Counted from the stretch's first letter, positions 25,655 to 35,353 are shown. The stretch is DNA of 64,000 bases from DAOUCP01 sp034432155 (GCA_034432155.1 DAOUCP010000035.1:62001-126000); one strand, 5' to 3'. Notes: generated by a model from the letters alone, not told the origin. Translations and numbers: made by a program.

Positions 25655-28600
25655 TCCTCCATCGCCGTCTGCTCATCGTTGTCCCGCTTGCGCTGGCCAC
25701 CCTCGGGCCGTCTTTGGCCGCGGGCAAGCCATCTCGAGCCGTCGCCCGGGCCCTCGACCCATCCCTGGCCGCGGGCAAGCCATCTCGAGCCGTCGCCCAG
25801 GCCCTCGACCCATCCCTGGCCGCAGGCGAGGCATCCCGGGCCATCGCCCAGGCCCTCGACCCATCGCTAGCGACGCATCCAGCCTGGCTGCTTGCCGAAG
25901 AGCCGCTGCCGGTGGTGGTTGCCTTGCGCGGGGAAACGGCCTTCGACCGCTATCAGCGCGCACAGGAAGCCACGCCCGGCATCACCACGGCGCGAGAGCA
26001 AGCGCGAGCACGCGACGAGGCCTTCGACGCGCTGGCCGCTCTGCAGGCGCCGGCCCGAGAGGCCATTGTCGAGACAGGGGCCACCATTGTGAGCACCTAC
26101 GATGCCGCCATGAACGGCTTCCTCGTCTGGGCGATACGGCGCCAGGTTCTGGCCATGGCCGCCGCACCAGGCGTCGAGCGCATCTACCGGGCGCCGGAAC
26201 ATGTTCCGGCACTGGCCAACGCCGTGCCCCTCGTGGGTGGCGAAGCAGCCCGGGAGCAGCTTCACCTGAGCGGCAAGGACGTCACCATCGCCATCGTCGA
26301 CACCGGCATCGACTACACCCACTTGTCCCTGGGCGGCAGCGGCCGGGCTCGGGATTTCCAGGAGAACAACCCACGCACCGTGGAACCGCGCTCGTTCCCC
26401 ACCGAGAAGGTCATCGGTGGCTACGACTTCGCCGGTACTTACTACGTGGGCGGCAACATGCCTACCGCCGACGCCGATCCACTGGACGAGAACGGCCACG
26501 GCAGCCACGTGGCGGGCATCGCCGCTGGCATGACCGGCAACCCTAAGGTCTTTCACGGCATGGCCCCCGACGCCAAGCTCATCGCCCTCAAGGTCTTCGG
26601 CGCCCGGGGCGGCACCAACCTGGTCATCGATGCCGTGGAATGGGCCATCGAGGCCAACATGGGCCGCCGCATCAAAGGCATTTGCCAGATGCCCGACGGC
26701 GGCGACTGTCGTGTTGACGTACTGAACATGAGCCTGGGGGCCGCCTTCGCCTCGGACGTTCTGGAGCAGCAAGGCGTGATGCGCCGGGCGCTTGAGGCAG
26801 GCATCGTGGTCATCGCCGCCGCCGGCAATGACGAGGACGTGCCCTTCATCACCGGCGCCCCCGGTGCTTCCGACGTCGTGGTCAGCGTGGCCAACACCTA
26901 CCCCAGCGGCCAGAAGGCTGACGTGGTGCAGGTGAGCCACGACGGTGTCACCGAGGATCTGGAGGCTCTGGAAGCCGATCGCAGCTTGTCGCGGCCGATG
27001 GCCGAAGTTGGCGAGTTGCGGGCGCCCCTCGGTTGGTTGGGGCGCGGTTGCCAAGGCGATGCGCCAGCCAGTGACGTCGCCGGCAAGATTGCGTTGATTC
27101 CGCGTGGCGACTGTTCCTTCCAGGAGAAGCTGGCCGCCGCCGCGGCCAACGGCGCTTTGGGTGGCCTCATCTTCAACAACGAGCCCGGCGTCCTGGTCAT
27201 GGGAGCGTCGCCGCCGAACCCCGTCGCCATCCCGGCCTATTCGATCGGCCAGGCGGACGGCGAGCGACTGCGCGGGCTGATCGAAGCTGGCACCGAGGTC
27301 CGCTGCCGCATGGCCGCCAGCCTGAACAAGACGCTGGACCGCAGCTACTTGACCGACGTCATCAGCCCATCCAGCAGCCGTGGTCCGAGCCGGATCGGCA
27401 TTTTGAAGCCCAACTTGAGCGCCCCCGGTACCCAGATCGTGGCGCCGTACATCGGTCACGGTGACGAGGGCGTGGCCCTCACCGGCACCTCCATGTCCTC
27501 GCCACTGGTCGCTGGCGCGGCAGCCCTGGTGGTCGAGCGGCTTCGCCAGGATGGCCTGGCGCCGGTGAACCGCCCGCTCAACGACCGAACCAAGCTCACG
27601 GCACGGGACGTGGGCGCCATGCTCATGAACTACGCCGGGGCCACCGTTTGGTGGCGCGACAGCCGGGAGGGGGTGCCGGTGCCGCTAGCCCGGCAGGGAG
27701 CGGGCCGCCTCGATGTGCTCTCGGCACTGCGCGGTCACACCCTTGCTCGTTCCGGCGTCATCGCCGAGATCAACCTTGGTTTCACGGCCGTCGCCGACGC
27801 CTGGAGTGGCCGGGCCCCCTTCACCGTGCGCAACCTGGGTCCGACCGCCAGGCGGTACGCCCTGGGCACGCAGTTCCTGACGACCGAGGAGTCGCAGGCT
27901 GGAGTCGAGTACGAGATCGAACCGCAGAGTCTGACCGTCGAGCCCGGCCAGGAGCTCGAAGCGAGCCTCCAAGCCTTCGTCGATGCCGGTGCGCTGCGGC
28001 CGTACGGCGGCTATGGTGGTGCCAGCTGCCTCAGCACCCGCAGCCTGTCCGACACCGAGGTGGATGCCTTCGTCACCATCAACGAAGTCGACGGGCAGGG
28101 CCAACCGGTCCCCGGCGGCGACCACCTGCGTCTGCCCATCTACCTTGTTCCTCGTCCTGCCTCGGACCTGCGCCTGTCGCCGGATCCGGTCTATGTCAGC
28201 CCTGCCCTGGGCCAGACGCAGGTGAGCATCGCCAACAGCGGTGCGGCGAGCGGTGAGGCAGCGCTCTTTTCGGCCCTGGCGACCGATCCGGTGGAGCAAA
28301 ACGTCGATCGGCGCATCAACATCGATCTGCTTGCGGTGCGCCGCGGCAAGGACAGTCGCGGTCAGGGGGTGGTGGAGTTCCTGGTGCATACCGCCGGTGC
28401 CCAGGCGGTGCCGCTGGACAGCCAGACGCACATCTTCGTCGACACCAATCTCGACGGCGAGCTCGATCACGCCATCTTCACCCAAATCGCCCGCAGTGGC
28501 CAACAGTACGTCGTGTTCAGTGCTACCAGTCCCGTCCAGCGACAGCAGCCGATCACGCTGCAGCGCACCATCGCCATGGACTACTACGCCAACGTCGATC

Positions 28601-29142
28601 TGCAGTCGCGCATCCTCGGCCTGCCGGTCCGGGCGAGTCGCCTCGGCCTGTCCGCCGATGGGCCGATTCACGTGCAGGCCGTTGCGATTCGTCGCGCCCA
28701 GTTTAGCGATCTCGCCAGTGGCCGCGGCTATGTCGGCTACGACTACGTGCCAGATCGTGGGTTGGTCGCCGACGCCAACGGCCAGCTCAGTGCCGGTGAA
28801 GACCGCATCAGCCTCGACGAAACCACCGCCGCATACAGCCTGAGTGCACCGGGCGTGGCCGTCGACGCCGGCGGTTCGGCGTCCATCCTGCTCACCTTGC
28901 TGCGTCCTCTGCCGACCGAAGGCGATTCGCTCCTGGCGGTCTACCCCCAGAACGCGCCGGGCGAGGAGGACATGCAGCTCGTTCGCGTCCTGGCTGGCGA
29001 ACCGCCCACTGCGACACCGGCTCCCATCACCGCCACCTCGCCCCCCACCATCGCGCCCACCGCCACTGCCGAAGCGACGCGGCCGAAGCCCGTGGGTCGC
29101 TTGCTGCTGCCCATGGTGTTGCTTGGCTGGGCCAGAAACTGA
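25651..29142 (+). CDS. Secreted subtilisin-family (S8) protease with PA insert, paralogue 1
   Basis: 1163 residues. Signal peptide (LLIVVPLALATLGPSLAAG), then three and a half 17-residue repeats, a prodomain (about 80-180) and the S8 domain. The triad is Asp217 (AIVDTGIDYTH), His283 (NGHGSHVAG) and Ser614 (TGTSMSSP). A protease-associated (PA) domain sits between His and Ser (GDCSFQEKLAAAAANGALGG). The C-terminal ~480 residues are beta-sandwich domains and a Thr/Pro-rich stalk ending in GRLLLPMVLLGWARN. That tail, Leu-Pro then hydrophobics, recurs in the other two subtilases here. Its ATG overlaps the dnaE stop, which is unusual coupling of an exported protease to a polymerase. Confidence 0.92.
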   Translation: MILHRRLLIVVPLALATLGPSLAAGKPSRAVARALDPSLAAGKPSRAVAQALDPSLAAGEASRAIAQALDPSLATHPAWLLAEEPLPVVVALRGETAFDRYQRAQEATPGITTAREQARARDEAFDALAALQAPAREAIVETGATIVSTYDAAMNGFLVWAIRRQVLAMAAAPGVERIYRAPEHVPALANAVPLVGGEAAREQLHLSGKDVTIAIVDTGIDYTHLSLGGSGRARDFQENNPRTVEPRSFPTEKVIGGYDFAGTYYVGGNMPTADADPLDENGHGSHVAGIAAGMTGNPKVFHGMAPDAKLIALKVFGARGGTNLVIDAVEWAIEANMGRRIKGICQMPDGGDCRVDVLNMSLGAAFASDVLEQQGVMRRALEAGIVVIAAAGNDEDVPFITGAPGASDVVVSVANTYPSGQKADVVQVSHDGVTEDLEALEADRSLSRPMAEVGELRAPLGWLGRGCQGDAPASDVAGKIALIPRGDCSFQEKLAAAAANGALGGLIFNNEPGVLVMGASPPNPVAIPAYSIGQADGERLRGLIEAGTEVRCRMAASLNKTLDRSYLTDVISPSSSRGPSRIGILKPNLSAPGTQIVAPYIGHGDEGVALTGTSMSSPLVAGAAALVVERLRQDGLAPVNRPLNDRTKLTARDVGAMLMNYAGATVWWRDSREGVPVPLARQGAGRLDVLSALRGHTLARSGVIAEINLGFTAVADAWSGRAPFTVRNLGPTARRYALGTQFLTTEESQAGVEYEIEPQSLTVEPGQELEASLQAFVDAGALRPYGGYGGASCLSTRSLSDTEVDAFVTINEVDGQGQPVPGGDHLRLPIYLVPRPASDLRLSPDPVYVSPALGQTQVSIANSGAASGEAALFSALATDPVEQNVDRRINIDLLAVRRGKDSRGQGVVEFLVHTAGAQAVPLDSQTHIFVDTNLDGELDHAIFTQIARSGQQYVVFSATSPVQRQQPITLQRTIAMDYYANVDLQSRILGLPVRASRLGLSADGPIHVQAVAIRRAQFSDLASGRGYVGYDYVPDRGLVADANGQLSAGEDRISLDETTAAYSLSAPGVAVDAGGSASILLTLLRPLPTEGDSLLAVYPQNAPGEEDMQLVRVLAGEPPTATPAPITATSPPTIAPTATAEATRPKPVGRLLLPMVLLGWARN
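25708..25872 (+). repeat. 51-bp tandem repeat, about 3.2 copies, in the subtilase N-terminus
   Basis: Units begin at 25708, 25759, 25810 and (partial) 25861. They encode 17 residues of the form PSLAAGKPSRAVAQALD. The copies are nearly identical, so expansion is recent. They lie between signal peptide and prodomain. Confidence 0.9.
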
Positions 29143-29170
29143 CGTCCGAACGGGTGGCAGGGGCCTGCCC

Positions 29171-29200
29171 TTCGCATCCTGCCTCCGAAGGACGCATAAT
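29171..29200 (+). promoter_or_regulatory. Promoter TTCGCA-18-CATAAT
   Basis: TTCGCA at 29171-29176 and CATAAT at 29195-29200 in the 166-base gap between the two subtilase genes. It would give the second paralogue its own transcript. Confidence 0.45.
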
Positions 29201-29308
29201 CAGGGGCGTGGGTCGACGCATGGTCGGCCCGCGCTCCCTCTTGACCGACATCGTCGGCGGCCGGGAACCGACGGTCGCTGGCCATTCCAGCTTGACGGAG
29301 GCTCTGGG

Positions 29309-32300
29309 ATGCACCGTATTCTGAGGTTGGCGATCCGCGCCCTCGCTCTCGCGGCGCCGTTGGCTCTTGCCCGACCGGCGCTGGCAATCCAGTTGCCCGC
29401 AGTAGCGGACTCCTCTCTGCGCGCCATTCTGACCTGGCCCCCGAGTGATGGGCAGCAACCCATGGCGGTGATCGTCGAACTGCGAGGCCCAACGACCTTC
29501 GACTTGGTCCGGCGATCCGCCCACAAGCTCGGCGCAGGCACGGTGCTGGCGACTGCAGCGCGCGACGCGGCCTTTGCCACCGTGGCCGCTGCGCAAGCCC
29601 CAGCCCGACGGTATGTGGAGGCCACAGGGGCGCAGATCATTAGCACGTACGACACCGCCCTTAACGGCTTCCTGGTGCGTGCCACGCCAGCCCAGCTGGA
29701 GCGCCTTGCGGCCACGCCGGGCATCGCGCGCATCTACCGCGCGCCGGAGCACTATCCGCTACTCGGCGACGCCGTGCCGCTGGTCGGAGGCCAGCAGGTG
29801 GTGGAGAGCCTCGGGTACACCGGCAAGAATGTGACCATCGCCATCATCGACCAAGGGATCGACTACACCCACAAGTCGCTTGGCGGGCGCGGACGCACCC
29901 AGGATTACGCCAACAATAATCCGAGCGTCGTCGAGCCGGGCTCCTTTCCCACCGACAAGGTCATCGGCGGCTACGACTTCGCCGGCACCGACTACGGCGC
30001 CACCGGCGTGCCGCGGCCCGATGACGATCCGTTGGATGAGGGTGACCACGGTACCCACGTGGCGGGCATCGCTGCTGGCATGAAGGGCAACCCCAAGGTC
30101 CATCACGGCGTGGCCCCCGACGCCAAGCTGATCGCCCTCAAGGTGTTCGGTCGTGGTGGCGGAACCAACCTGTCCACCGACGCCATCGAGTGGGCCATCG
30201 AAGCCAACCTGGGGGCTACGGTTCCCGGCTCCTGCCAGATGCCGGGCGGCCAGCAGTGTCGCGTCGACGTCCTCAACATGAGCCTCGGTTCCCCTTGGGC
30301 GAACGGTGTGCTGGAGCAGACCGGTGCTGTTCAGCGGGCGGTGGAGGCGGGTATCGTGCTGGTCGCGGCCTCAGGCAACGACGATGACGTGCCGTTCATT
30401 CATGGCGCCCCCTCAGCTTCGCCGATGGCCCTGGCGGTCGCCAATACCTTCCATGGCGGCCTCAAGGGAGACGTCGTGGAAGCGACGGTTGGCTCCCAAA
30501 CGGTGCAGCTGGAGGCCCTGCAAGGCGGCACCGACGCCACTGGCCAGCTCAGGCTGGGGAAAGCCATGGACGAGGTGGGTGAGATCAAGGCACCCCTGGC
30601 CGACTTCGGACGCGGCTGCACCGCCGATCAGCCGTCCGCACCGGAGGTGACGGGCCAGGTGGCGCTGATCGAGCGCGGCACCTGCTCCTTTAGCGAGAAG
30701 GTCGCCAACGCAACCGCCAAGGGGGCCGTGGCGGCCCTGGTCTTCAACAACCAGCCGGGCATCCTGGTGATGGGGCCCACCGCCGGCTTCCAGGCGGACG
30801 ACATCCCGGCCTACCTCATTCGGCAGGAAGATGGGCTGGCCCTGCGAGAGCAGCTGCGGTCTGTTGCCGTGCGCATCCGCATGGCCAAGGCGCTCAACGG
30901 CACCTTCGTGCGCAGCTATCTGGCGGATGTGATCGGCCCAGGCAGCAGCCGGGGGCCCGCTCGATCCGGCGCGTTCAAGCCCAACATCTCGGCACCGGGC
31001 ACCGAGATTGTCGCCCCCAAGCGTGCCCAGGGCGATGCCGGGATCGCCTTTTCCGGCACTTCCATGGCAGCACCCTTGGTGGCGGGCGGGGCTGCGGTGC
31101 TGATCGAGCGGTTGCGGGCCGAAGGCCTGGCCCCAAAGGATGCGCCCCTGGCCGATCCGAACCAGGTCACCGCCGCCGACGTCGCCGCTCTGCTCATGAA
31201 CTACGCCACAGCGCACGTCTACCGCGACGACAATCGCCTACCCGACTACGTCCCCCTCGCCCGCCAGGGATCGGGGCGCATGAACCTGCTGGCGGCCGCC
31301 AAGGGCCACACCTTAGCCCGCGCTGGCTACCTGGCGGAGATTGACTTCGGAATCCGAGGTCTGGTCGAGGACTACACCGACAGCGCCACCGTGACCATTC
31401 GCAACCTGAGCCGTGAGACCAGGAGCTACGATCTCTCGACGGAGTTCAACACACCGGGGAAAGCCAACCGGGGAGTCCGGTACGATGTGACGCCGGCCAG
31501 CCTGGTATTGGAGCCCGGCGCTTCGGCCGAGGTGCGTGTCCAAGCCTCCGTGGCGACGGCCCTGCTCGCGCCCTTTGGCGCATACGGCGGCGCCAGGGCG
31601 CTCCAAAGCGGACCGATCGGGGATGCCGAGATCGACGGCTTCGTCGTTGTGACCTCGCGGGTGGAGGGAGGCGAGCCGGAAGTCAGCCACCTGCCCATCT
31701 ACTTCCTGCCCCGGCGGGCGGCCGCCGTGGTGGCTTCGCCGGACCCCTTGCGCATCAGCCCCACGACAGGCAGCGGCACCATCGTTTGGCAGAATAACGC
31801 ACCCGGCGACGGTGTTGCCGAGCTGTTCGCCCATCTCGGTTCCGATGCGCTCGGCGAGGCCCCCCCGCGCTTGGACGTGGACCACGTCGGGGCCCGTCTG
31901 GGCGTGGACAGCCAAGGTCGCCGCATGGTCAGCCTGGCGGTGCATACCCAGGCGGCGCGGCGCGTACCGATTGATTCCGACACCTTCGTGCTCATCGATG
32001 CCAACCGCGACGGGACGTACGATCAAGCGGCCCACGTGGGCCTGGTGAACGGCGTGCTCGTCACGGCGGTGCAGCAAGTCACCCGCCAGGAGCCGCTCGC
32101 GTTCTCGCGCCAGGCGGTCGCCGACTTCGAGGCCGATGTGAACATCGAGAGTGGCATCGTCATCCTGCATGTGCTGGCCAGCCGGATCGGCGTGGACGAG
32201 AGTGGACCGGTACGGATCGACCTCGGTGTGTTGCACCTCGCGAATTTCGCCGATGTCGCCGGTGCGCTGGATGCCATCCCCTTCGATGCCGCGCCCGACA

Positions 32301-32659
32301 ACGCGTTTATCTTCAGTCCGCAAGGGGCGATTTCGGCCGGCCCGGACCGATTCCACCTTGCCAGCGACGAGCTGGGATACCGCCTGGATCAGTGGACGGT
32401 GCCGATGAGCTGGGGATCCCAGACCACGCAGGCCATCCAGAGGGTCAACGGGGCACCGCTGGCCGGTCAGCGAATCCTGGCCCTCTATCCGCAGAATGTG
32501 CCCGGCGACGGGGACATGCAGCTTCTGGCCATTCTAGAGGAGGAGGCGCCGACGCCGACGCCCATCGCCTTCCCGACCGACGAGCCGCCAGACCGCGACC
32601 ACGACATCTTCCTGCCGGCAGCCCTGGTCAACGAGGTCATTGGCGTGGCCTCACCCTAG
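29309..32659 (+). CDS. Secreted subtilisin-family (S8) protease with PA insert, paralogue 2
   Basis: 1116 residues. It follows the same plan as paralogue 1 without the N-terminal repeats: signal peptide (ALALAAPLALARPALA), prodomain, triad Asp181 (AIIDQGIDYTH), His247 (GDHGTHVAG) and Ser585 (SGTSMAAPL), PA insert (GTCSFSEKVANATAKGA), beta-sandwich C-terminus and a Pro/Thr stalk ending in HDIFLPAALVNEV. Shared blocks such as VIGGYDFAGT, GGTNL and EWAIEAN indicate tandem duplication. The Thr after catalytic Asp is Gln, which should not abolish activity. ATG 29309 has GGAG eight bases upstream. Confidence 0.92.
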   Translation: MHRILRLAIRALALAAPLALARPALAIQLPAVADSSLRAILTWPPSDGQQPMAVIVELRGPTTFDLVRRSAHKLGAGTVLATAARDAAFATVAAAQAPARRYVEATGAQIISTYDTALNGFLVRATPAQLERLAATPGIARIYRAPEHYPLLGDAVPLVGGQQVVESLGYTGKNVTIAIIDQGIDYTHKSLGGRGRTQDYANNNPSVVEPGSFPTDKVIGGYDFAGTDYGATGVPRPDDDPLDEGDHGTHVAGIAAGMKGNPKVHHGVAPDAKLIALKVFGRGGGTNLSTDAIEWAIEANLGATVPGSCQMPGGQQCRVDVLNMSLGSPWANGVLEQTGAVQRAVEAGIVLVAASGNDDDVPFIHGAPSASPMALAVANTFHGGLKGDVVEATVGSQTVQLEALQGGTDATGQLRLGKAMDEVGEIKAPLADFGRGCTADQPSAPEVTGQVALIERGTCSFSEKVANATAKGAVAALVFNNQPGILVMGPTAGFQADDIPAYLIRQEDGLALREQLRSVAVRIRMAKALNGTFVRSYLADVIGPGSSRGPARSGAFKPNISAPGTEIVAPKRAQGDAGIAFSGTSMAAPLVAGGAAVLIERLRAEGLAPKDAPLADPNQVTAADVAALLMNYATAHVYRDDNRLPDYVPLARQGSGRMNLLAAAKGHTLARAGYLAEIDFGIRGLVEDYTDSATVTIRNLSRETRSYDLSTEFNTPGKANRGVRYDVTPASLVLEPGASAEVRVQASVATALLAPFGAYGGARALQSGPIGDAEIDGFVVVTSRVEGGEPEVSHLPIYFLPRRAAAVVASPDPLRISPTTGSGTIVWQNNAPGDGVAELFAHLGSDALGEAPPRLDVDHVGARLGVDSQGRRMVSLAVHTQAARRVPIDSDTFVLIDANRDGTYDQAAHVGLVNGVLVTAVQQVTRQEPLAFSRQAVADFEADVNIESGIVILHVLASRIGVDESGPVRIDLGVLHLANFADVAGALDAIPFDAAPDNAFIFSPQGAISAGPDRFHLASDELGYRLDQWTVPMSWGSQTTQAIQRVNGAPLAGQRILALYPQNVPGDGDMQLLAILEEEAPTPTPIAFPTDEPPDRDHDIFLPAALVNEVIGVASP

Positions 32660-32663
32660 AGCG

Positions 32664-32682
32664 GCCGGCAGCTTGCGCCGGC
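32664..32682 (+). terminator. Hairpin after the second subtilase
   Basis: GCCGGC-7-GCCGGC forms a 6-bp stem directly after the stop at 32659. There is no T tract, so termination is uncertain. Confidence 0.3.
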
Positions 32683-32700
32683 AACGCGGCAGCGCCCGTG

Positions 32701-32706
32701 TATACT
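32701..32706 (+). promoter_or_regulatory. -10 box TATACT for the GT4 gene
   Basis: TATACT at 32701-32706 is ten bases before ATG 32716, so the transcript would be nearly leaderless. No good -35. Confidence 0.45.
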
Positions 32707-32715
32707 GGTGGCCGC

Positions 32716-34005
32716 ATGTCGGTGCCGCGCATTGCCATCGACGCCCGACTGCGTGCCTATCGCAGCGCGGGCATTGCCAGCCACGTCGAGTGCCTGCTCG
32801 ACGGGCTGCAACAACTCCGGCTCGACGAGCCGTTTGTGGTGCTGCTCCACCGTCGCGATCGGAGCAGTGTGCCAGTGTCGCCCGTCGATCGAAGCAGTGG
32901 GCCCCTCTCTTCCACAGATTGTGGCCGGGGGGCCGTGTTCTCCGCCGATCCGGGCCGGAGGCCCGTGTCTTCCCCGGCCCTTTCTGGGACAGCCATCGGC
33001 CAGCGGCGGCTGTGGACCCCACCCCACCATCGTTGGGAGGACTGGTTGCTGCCGCTGGAACTGGCCAGTCACCGCATCCATCTGTTCCATGCCACTGACT
33101 TTGTCGTGCCCCGCGGCTGGCGCGGCGCCGCCGTGGCCACGGTGCACGACCTGGCTTTCCTGCGACATCCCGAGTTCGTCACCCCCTCCAGTGCCCGTTA
33201 CTACGCGGGCGTTCACCACACTGTGCATCGCGCCCAGCGGATCATCGCCGTTTCGGAGCACACGCGGCGCGAGTTGCTGGCACTAACGGACATCCCTGCC
33301 GACCGCATTCGCGTCGTGCCGAACGCGCTCCGCCCGGCCTTCCGTGCGCCCGCCGACCCGGACGCCGAGGCAGCGGTGGTTGCCGGCCGCGGTGTCCGCG
33401 AGCCCTTCCTGCTGTTTGTGAGCACGGTGGAGCCTCGCAAGAACGTAGTCACCCTCCTGGACGCCTTTCGGAGCCTGCTGGACGAGGGTCGCCAGCTCGA
33501 CCTCGTCCTCATCGGCGCCGATGGGTGGAACAGCCGGCTGGTCTACGAACGGGCGCAACAGCTGGCGCTGGCCGACCGGGCGCACTTCCTCGGCTTCGTG
33601 CCCGATGCCGAACTCGTGGCCTTCTACCGCCGGGCGGCAGTGCTGGCCCACCCGGCGCACGACGAGGGCTTCGGCTTTGCCCCTTTGGAGGCCATGGCGT
33701 CCGGCACACCTGTTGTTGTCGCCGATGCCGGCGCCCTACCCGAGGTGGTTAGCCAGGCAGGCCTGCAGGTTCCCGCCACCGAGCCTGGTGCATGGGCGAC
33801 GGCGTTGGCGCGACTGTTGGACGATCGGCAACTGGCCGTTTCGCTCGCGGCAGCGGGTCGCGAGCGCGCGGCGCATTTCAGCTCTCGCCGCATGGCCGAG
33901 CGCACCGTTGCCGTCTACCGGGAGGCCTGGGCGGTCGCCGGCCACTCGTCGCGCGAGACAGCGAAGGACGCCGAATCGACCACCGGCGGCAACGACGGGC
34001 CATGA
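32716..34005 (+). CDS. Glycosyltransferase family 4 with decapeptide-repeat insertion
   Basis: 429 residues. GT-B fold: PRIAIDARLRAYRSAGIASH at the N-terminus, DFVVPR, VATVHDLAFL, IIAVSEHTRREL, VVPNA, then LFVSTVEPRKN and the nucleotide-sugar motif HPAHDEGFGFAPLEAMASG. It transfers a sugar from an NDP-sugar to a growing glycan in the cytoplasm; acceptor unknown. Between residues about 47 and 87, four 10-residue units (form VDRSSGPLSS) interrupt the N-terminal domain. They are absent from ordinary members. Forty bases separate it from the next transferase. Confidence 0.88.
   Translation: MSVPRIAIDARLRAYRSAGIASHVECLLDGLQQLRLDEPFVVLLHRRDRSSVPVSPVDRSSGPLSSTDCGRGAVFSADPGRRPVSSPALSGTAIGQRRLWTPPHHRWEDWLLPLELASHRIHLFHATDFVVPRGWRGAAVATVHDLAFLRHPEFVTPSSARYYAGVHHTVHRAQRIIAVSEHTRRELLALTDIPADRIRVVPNALRPAFRAPADPDAEAAVVAGRGVREPFLLFVSTVEPRKNVVTLLDAFRSLLDEGRQLDLVLIGADGWNSRLVYERAQQLALADRAHFLGFVPDAELVAFYRRAAVLAHPAHDEGFGFAPLEAMASGTPVVVADAGALPEVVSQAGLQVPATEPGAWATALARLLDDRQLAVSLAAAGRERAAHFSSRRMAERTVAVYREAWAVAGHSSRETAKDAESTTGGNDGP
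32856..32975 (+). repeat. 30-bp tandem repeat, 4 diverged copies, in the GT4 gene
   Basis: Units begin at 32856, 32886, 32916 and 32946, each starting CGAT or a close variant and encoding D-x-x-x-x-PVS-type decapeptides. The copies are diverged, so this is an old expansion. Confidence 0.7.
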
Positions 34006-34045
34006 AGGAGCGGCTGACGCAACCCGCTGCCCGCGGAGCCGTCTG

Positions 34046-35353
34046 ATGGCCAGCGCATTGCCGGTAGGGTCCCAACCGGCCCCAGGCACAGGGAGCGAGC
34101 CTCGGCCGCCGCGTAGGGGGCGCGTGTTGCTCCTGACACCGCAATCGCCCTGGCCGCCGCGGCAGGGCACGGCCGTCCGCAACTGGCACATCGCCCGAGA
34201 GCTCGCTTCGCGCTACCGTGTCAGCATCCTCGCCTTCGGCAGCTCCGACGACGCAGTGGGGCTGCGCCAGGCAGGCATCGAACCATTCCTGGTGCCCTCC
34301 CCAGCCCAGCGGTCCCTCCTACGACGGGCCACCGAGCTCGCCATCACCCTGACGCCCGACCTGGTGCGGCGCTTGCGCTCGGCGGCCATGACGAACGCCC
34401 TCTTGCGGCTTCTCGACGAATCCCGCATCGAGGCGGATCCCTTCGCGGTGATCCAAGTCGAGGGGCTGGAAATGGCCGCTTACGGCGAGGCAGCACGCAA
34501 CTGGTGGCTGCGATCCGGAACCGCCGGGCGGCTGATCTACGATGCGCACAACGCCGAGTGGCTGCTCCAGCACCGCGCCTGGCAGGCGGACCTGCGGCGG
34601 CTTACTGGCTGGCCCGGTGCCGCCTACTCGTTCGTCCAGACGCTCAAGCTACGCCGCTTCGAAGCCCACTTCCTGCGGCGGGTCGATGGCGCCATCGCCG
34701 TGAGTCGCGCCGACCGGCTGGCGCTGCAGCGGCTGGCACCTCGCCAGCAGGTGGTCGAAGTACCCAACGGTGTTGACACCGACTACTACCGGCCCGCGGA
34801 CCGGGCGCGGGAAGTACCGGGCCGCTGCCTGTTCGTGGGCAAGATGGACTTCCGGCCCAACATCGACGCCATGGCCTGGTTCGTGACGCAGGTCTGGCCA
34901 CGGATTCGCCGCGAGCAGCCGCACGCGGAGTTGCGCATCGTGGGCCGCCAACCGGTGCCGCGTGTCCTGGCCTTGGCGGGCGATGGTGTGGCGGTGGCCG
35001 GCGAGGTGGCCGACGTGCGGCCCGAGCTGGAGGCGGCCGCCGTCGTGCTGGCGCCATTGCGTGTGGGAGGCGGCACCCGCCTGAAGATCCTGGAGGCCAT
35101 GGCGATGGCCAAAGCAGTTGTGGCCACCTCGCTGGGTGCCGAGGGACTCGAGGTCAAAAGGGACGAGGAGCTGCTGGTGGCCGACGAGCCAGCCGACTTG
35201 GCGCAAGCCGTGGTGACGGCCTTGCGCGACCCTCAGCGCCGTGCGCAGCTTGGGGAGTGCGCGCGGGCTCGGGTCGAAGCGTGCTATCGTTGGCAGACGC
35301 TGGTGCCACGAATGGAAGGCTTGTATCCGCCTGCCATCCGTCCGGAAGTGTGA
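34046..35353 (+). CDS. Glycosyltransferase family 4 (sugar transferase, exopolysaccharide type)
   Basis: 435 residues. Start ATG 34046 has GGAG seven bases upstream. GT-B landmarks: RVLLLTPQSPWPPRQGTAVR, LIYDAHNAEWLLQ, GAIAVSRADRLAL, VPNGVDTDYY, CLFVGKMDFRPNIDAM, RIVGRQPVPRV and the donor-site APLRVGGGTRLKILEAMAMAKAVV. The FRPN-DAM and GGGTR-K-LEAMA blocks are typical of transferases found beside exosortase/EPS loci. It likely builds the same glycan as the upstream gene. Confidence 0.88.
   Translation: MASALPVGSQPAPGTGSEPRPPRRGRVLLLTPQSPWPPRQGTAVRNWHIARELASRYRVSILAFGSSDDAVGLRQAGIEPFLVPSPAQRSLLRRATELAITLTPDLVRRLRSAAMTNALLRLLDESRIEADPFAVIQVEGLEMAAYGEAARNWWLRSGTAGRLIYDAHNAEWLLQHRAWQADLRRLTGWPGAAYSFVQTLKLRRFEAHFLRRVDGAIAVSRADRLALQRLAPRQQVVEVPNGVDTDYYRPADRAREVPGRCLFVGKMDFRPNIDAMAWFVTQVWPRIRREQPHAELRIVGRQPVPRVLALAGDGVAVAGEVADVRPELEAAAVVLAPLRVGGGTRLKILEAMAMAKAVVATSLGAEGLEVKRDEELLVADEPADLAQAVVTALRDPQRRAQLGECARARVEACYRWQTLVPRMEGLYPPAIRPEV

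Noticed and set aside
25867..27459. 530-codon minus-strand frame inside the first subtilase
   Set aside because: Shadow frame opposite a complete catalytic domain.
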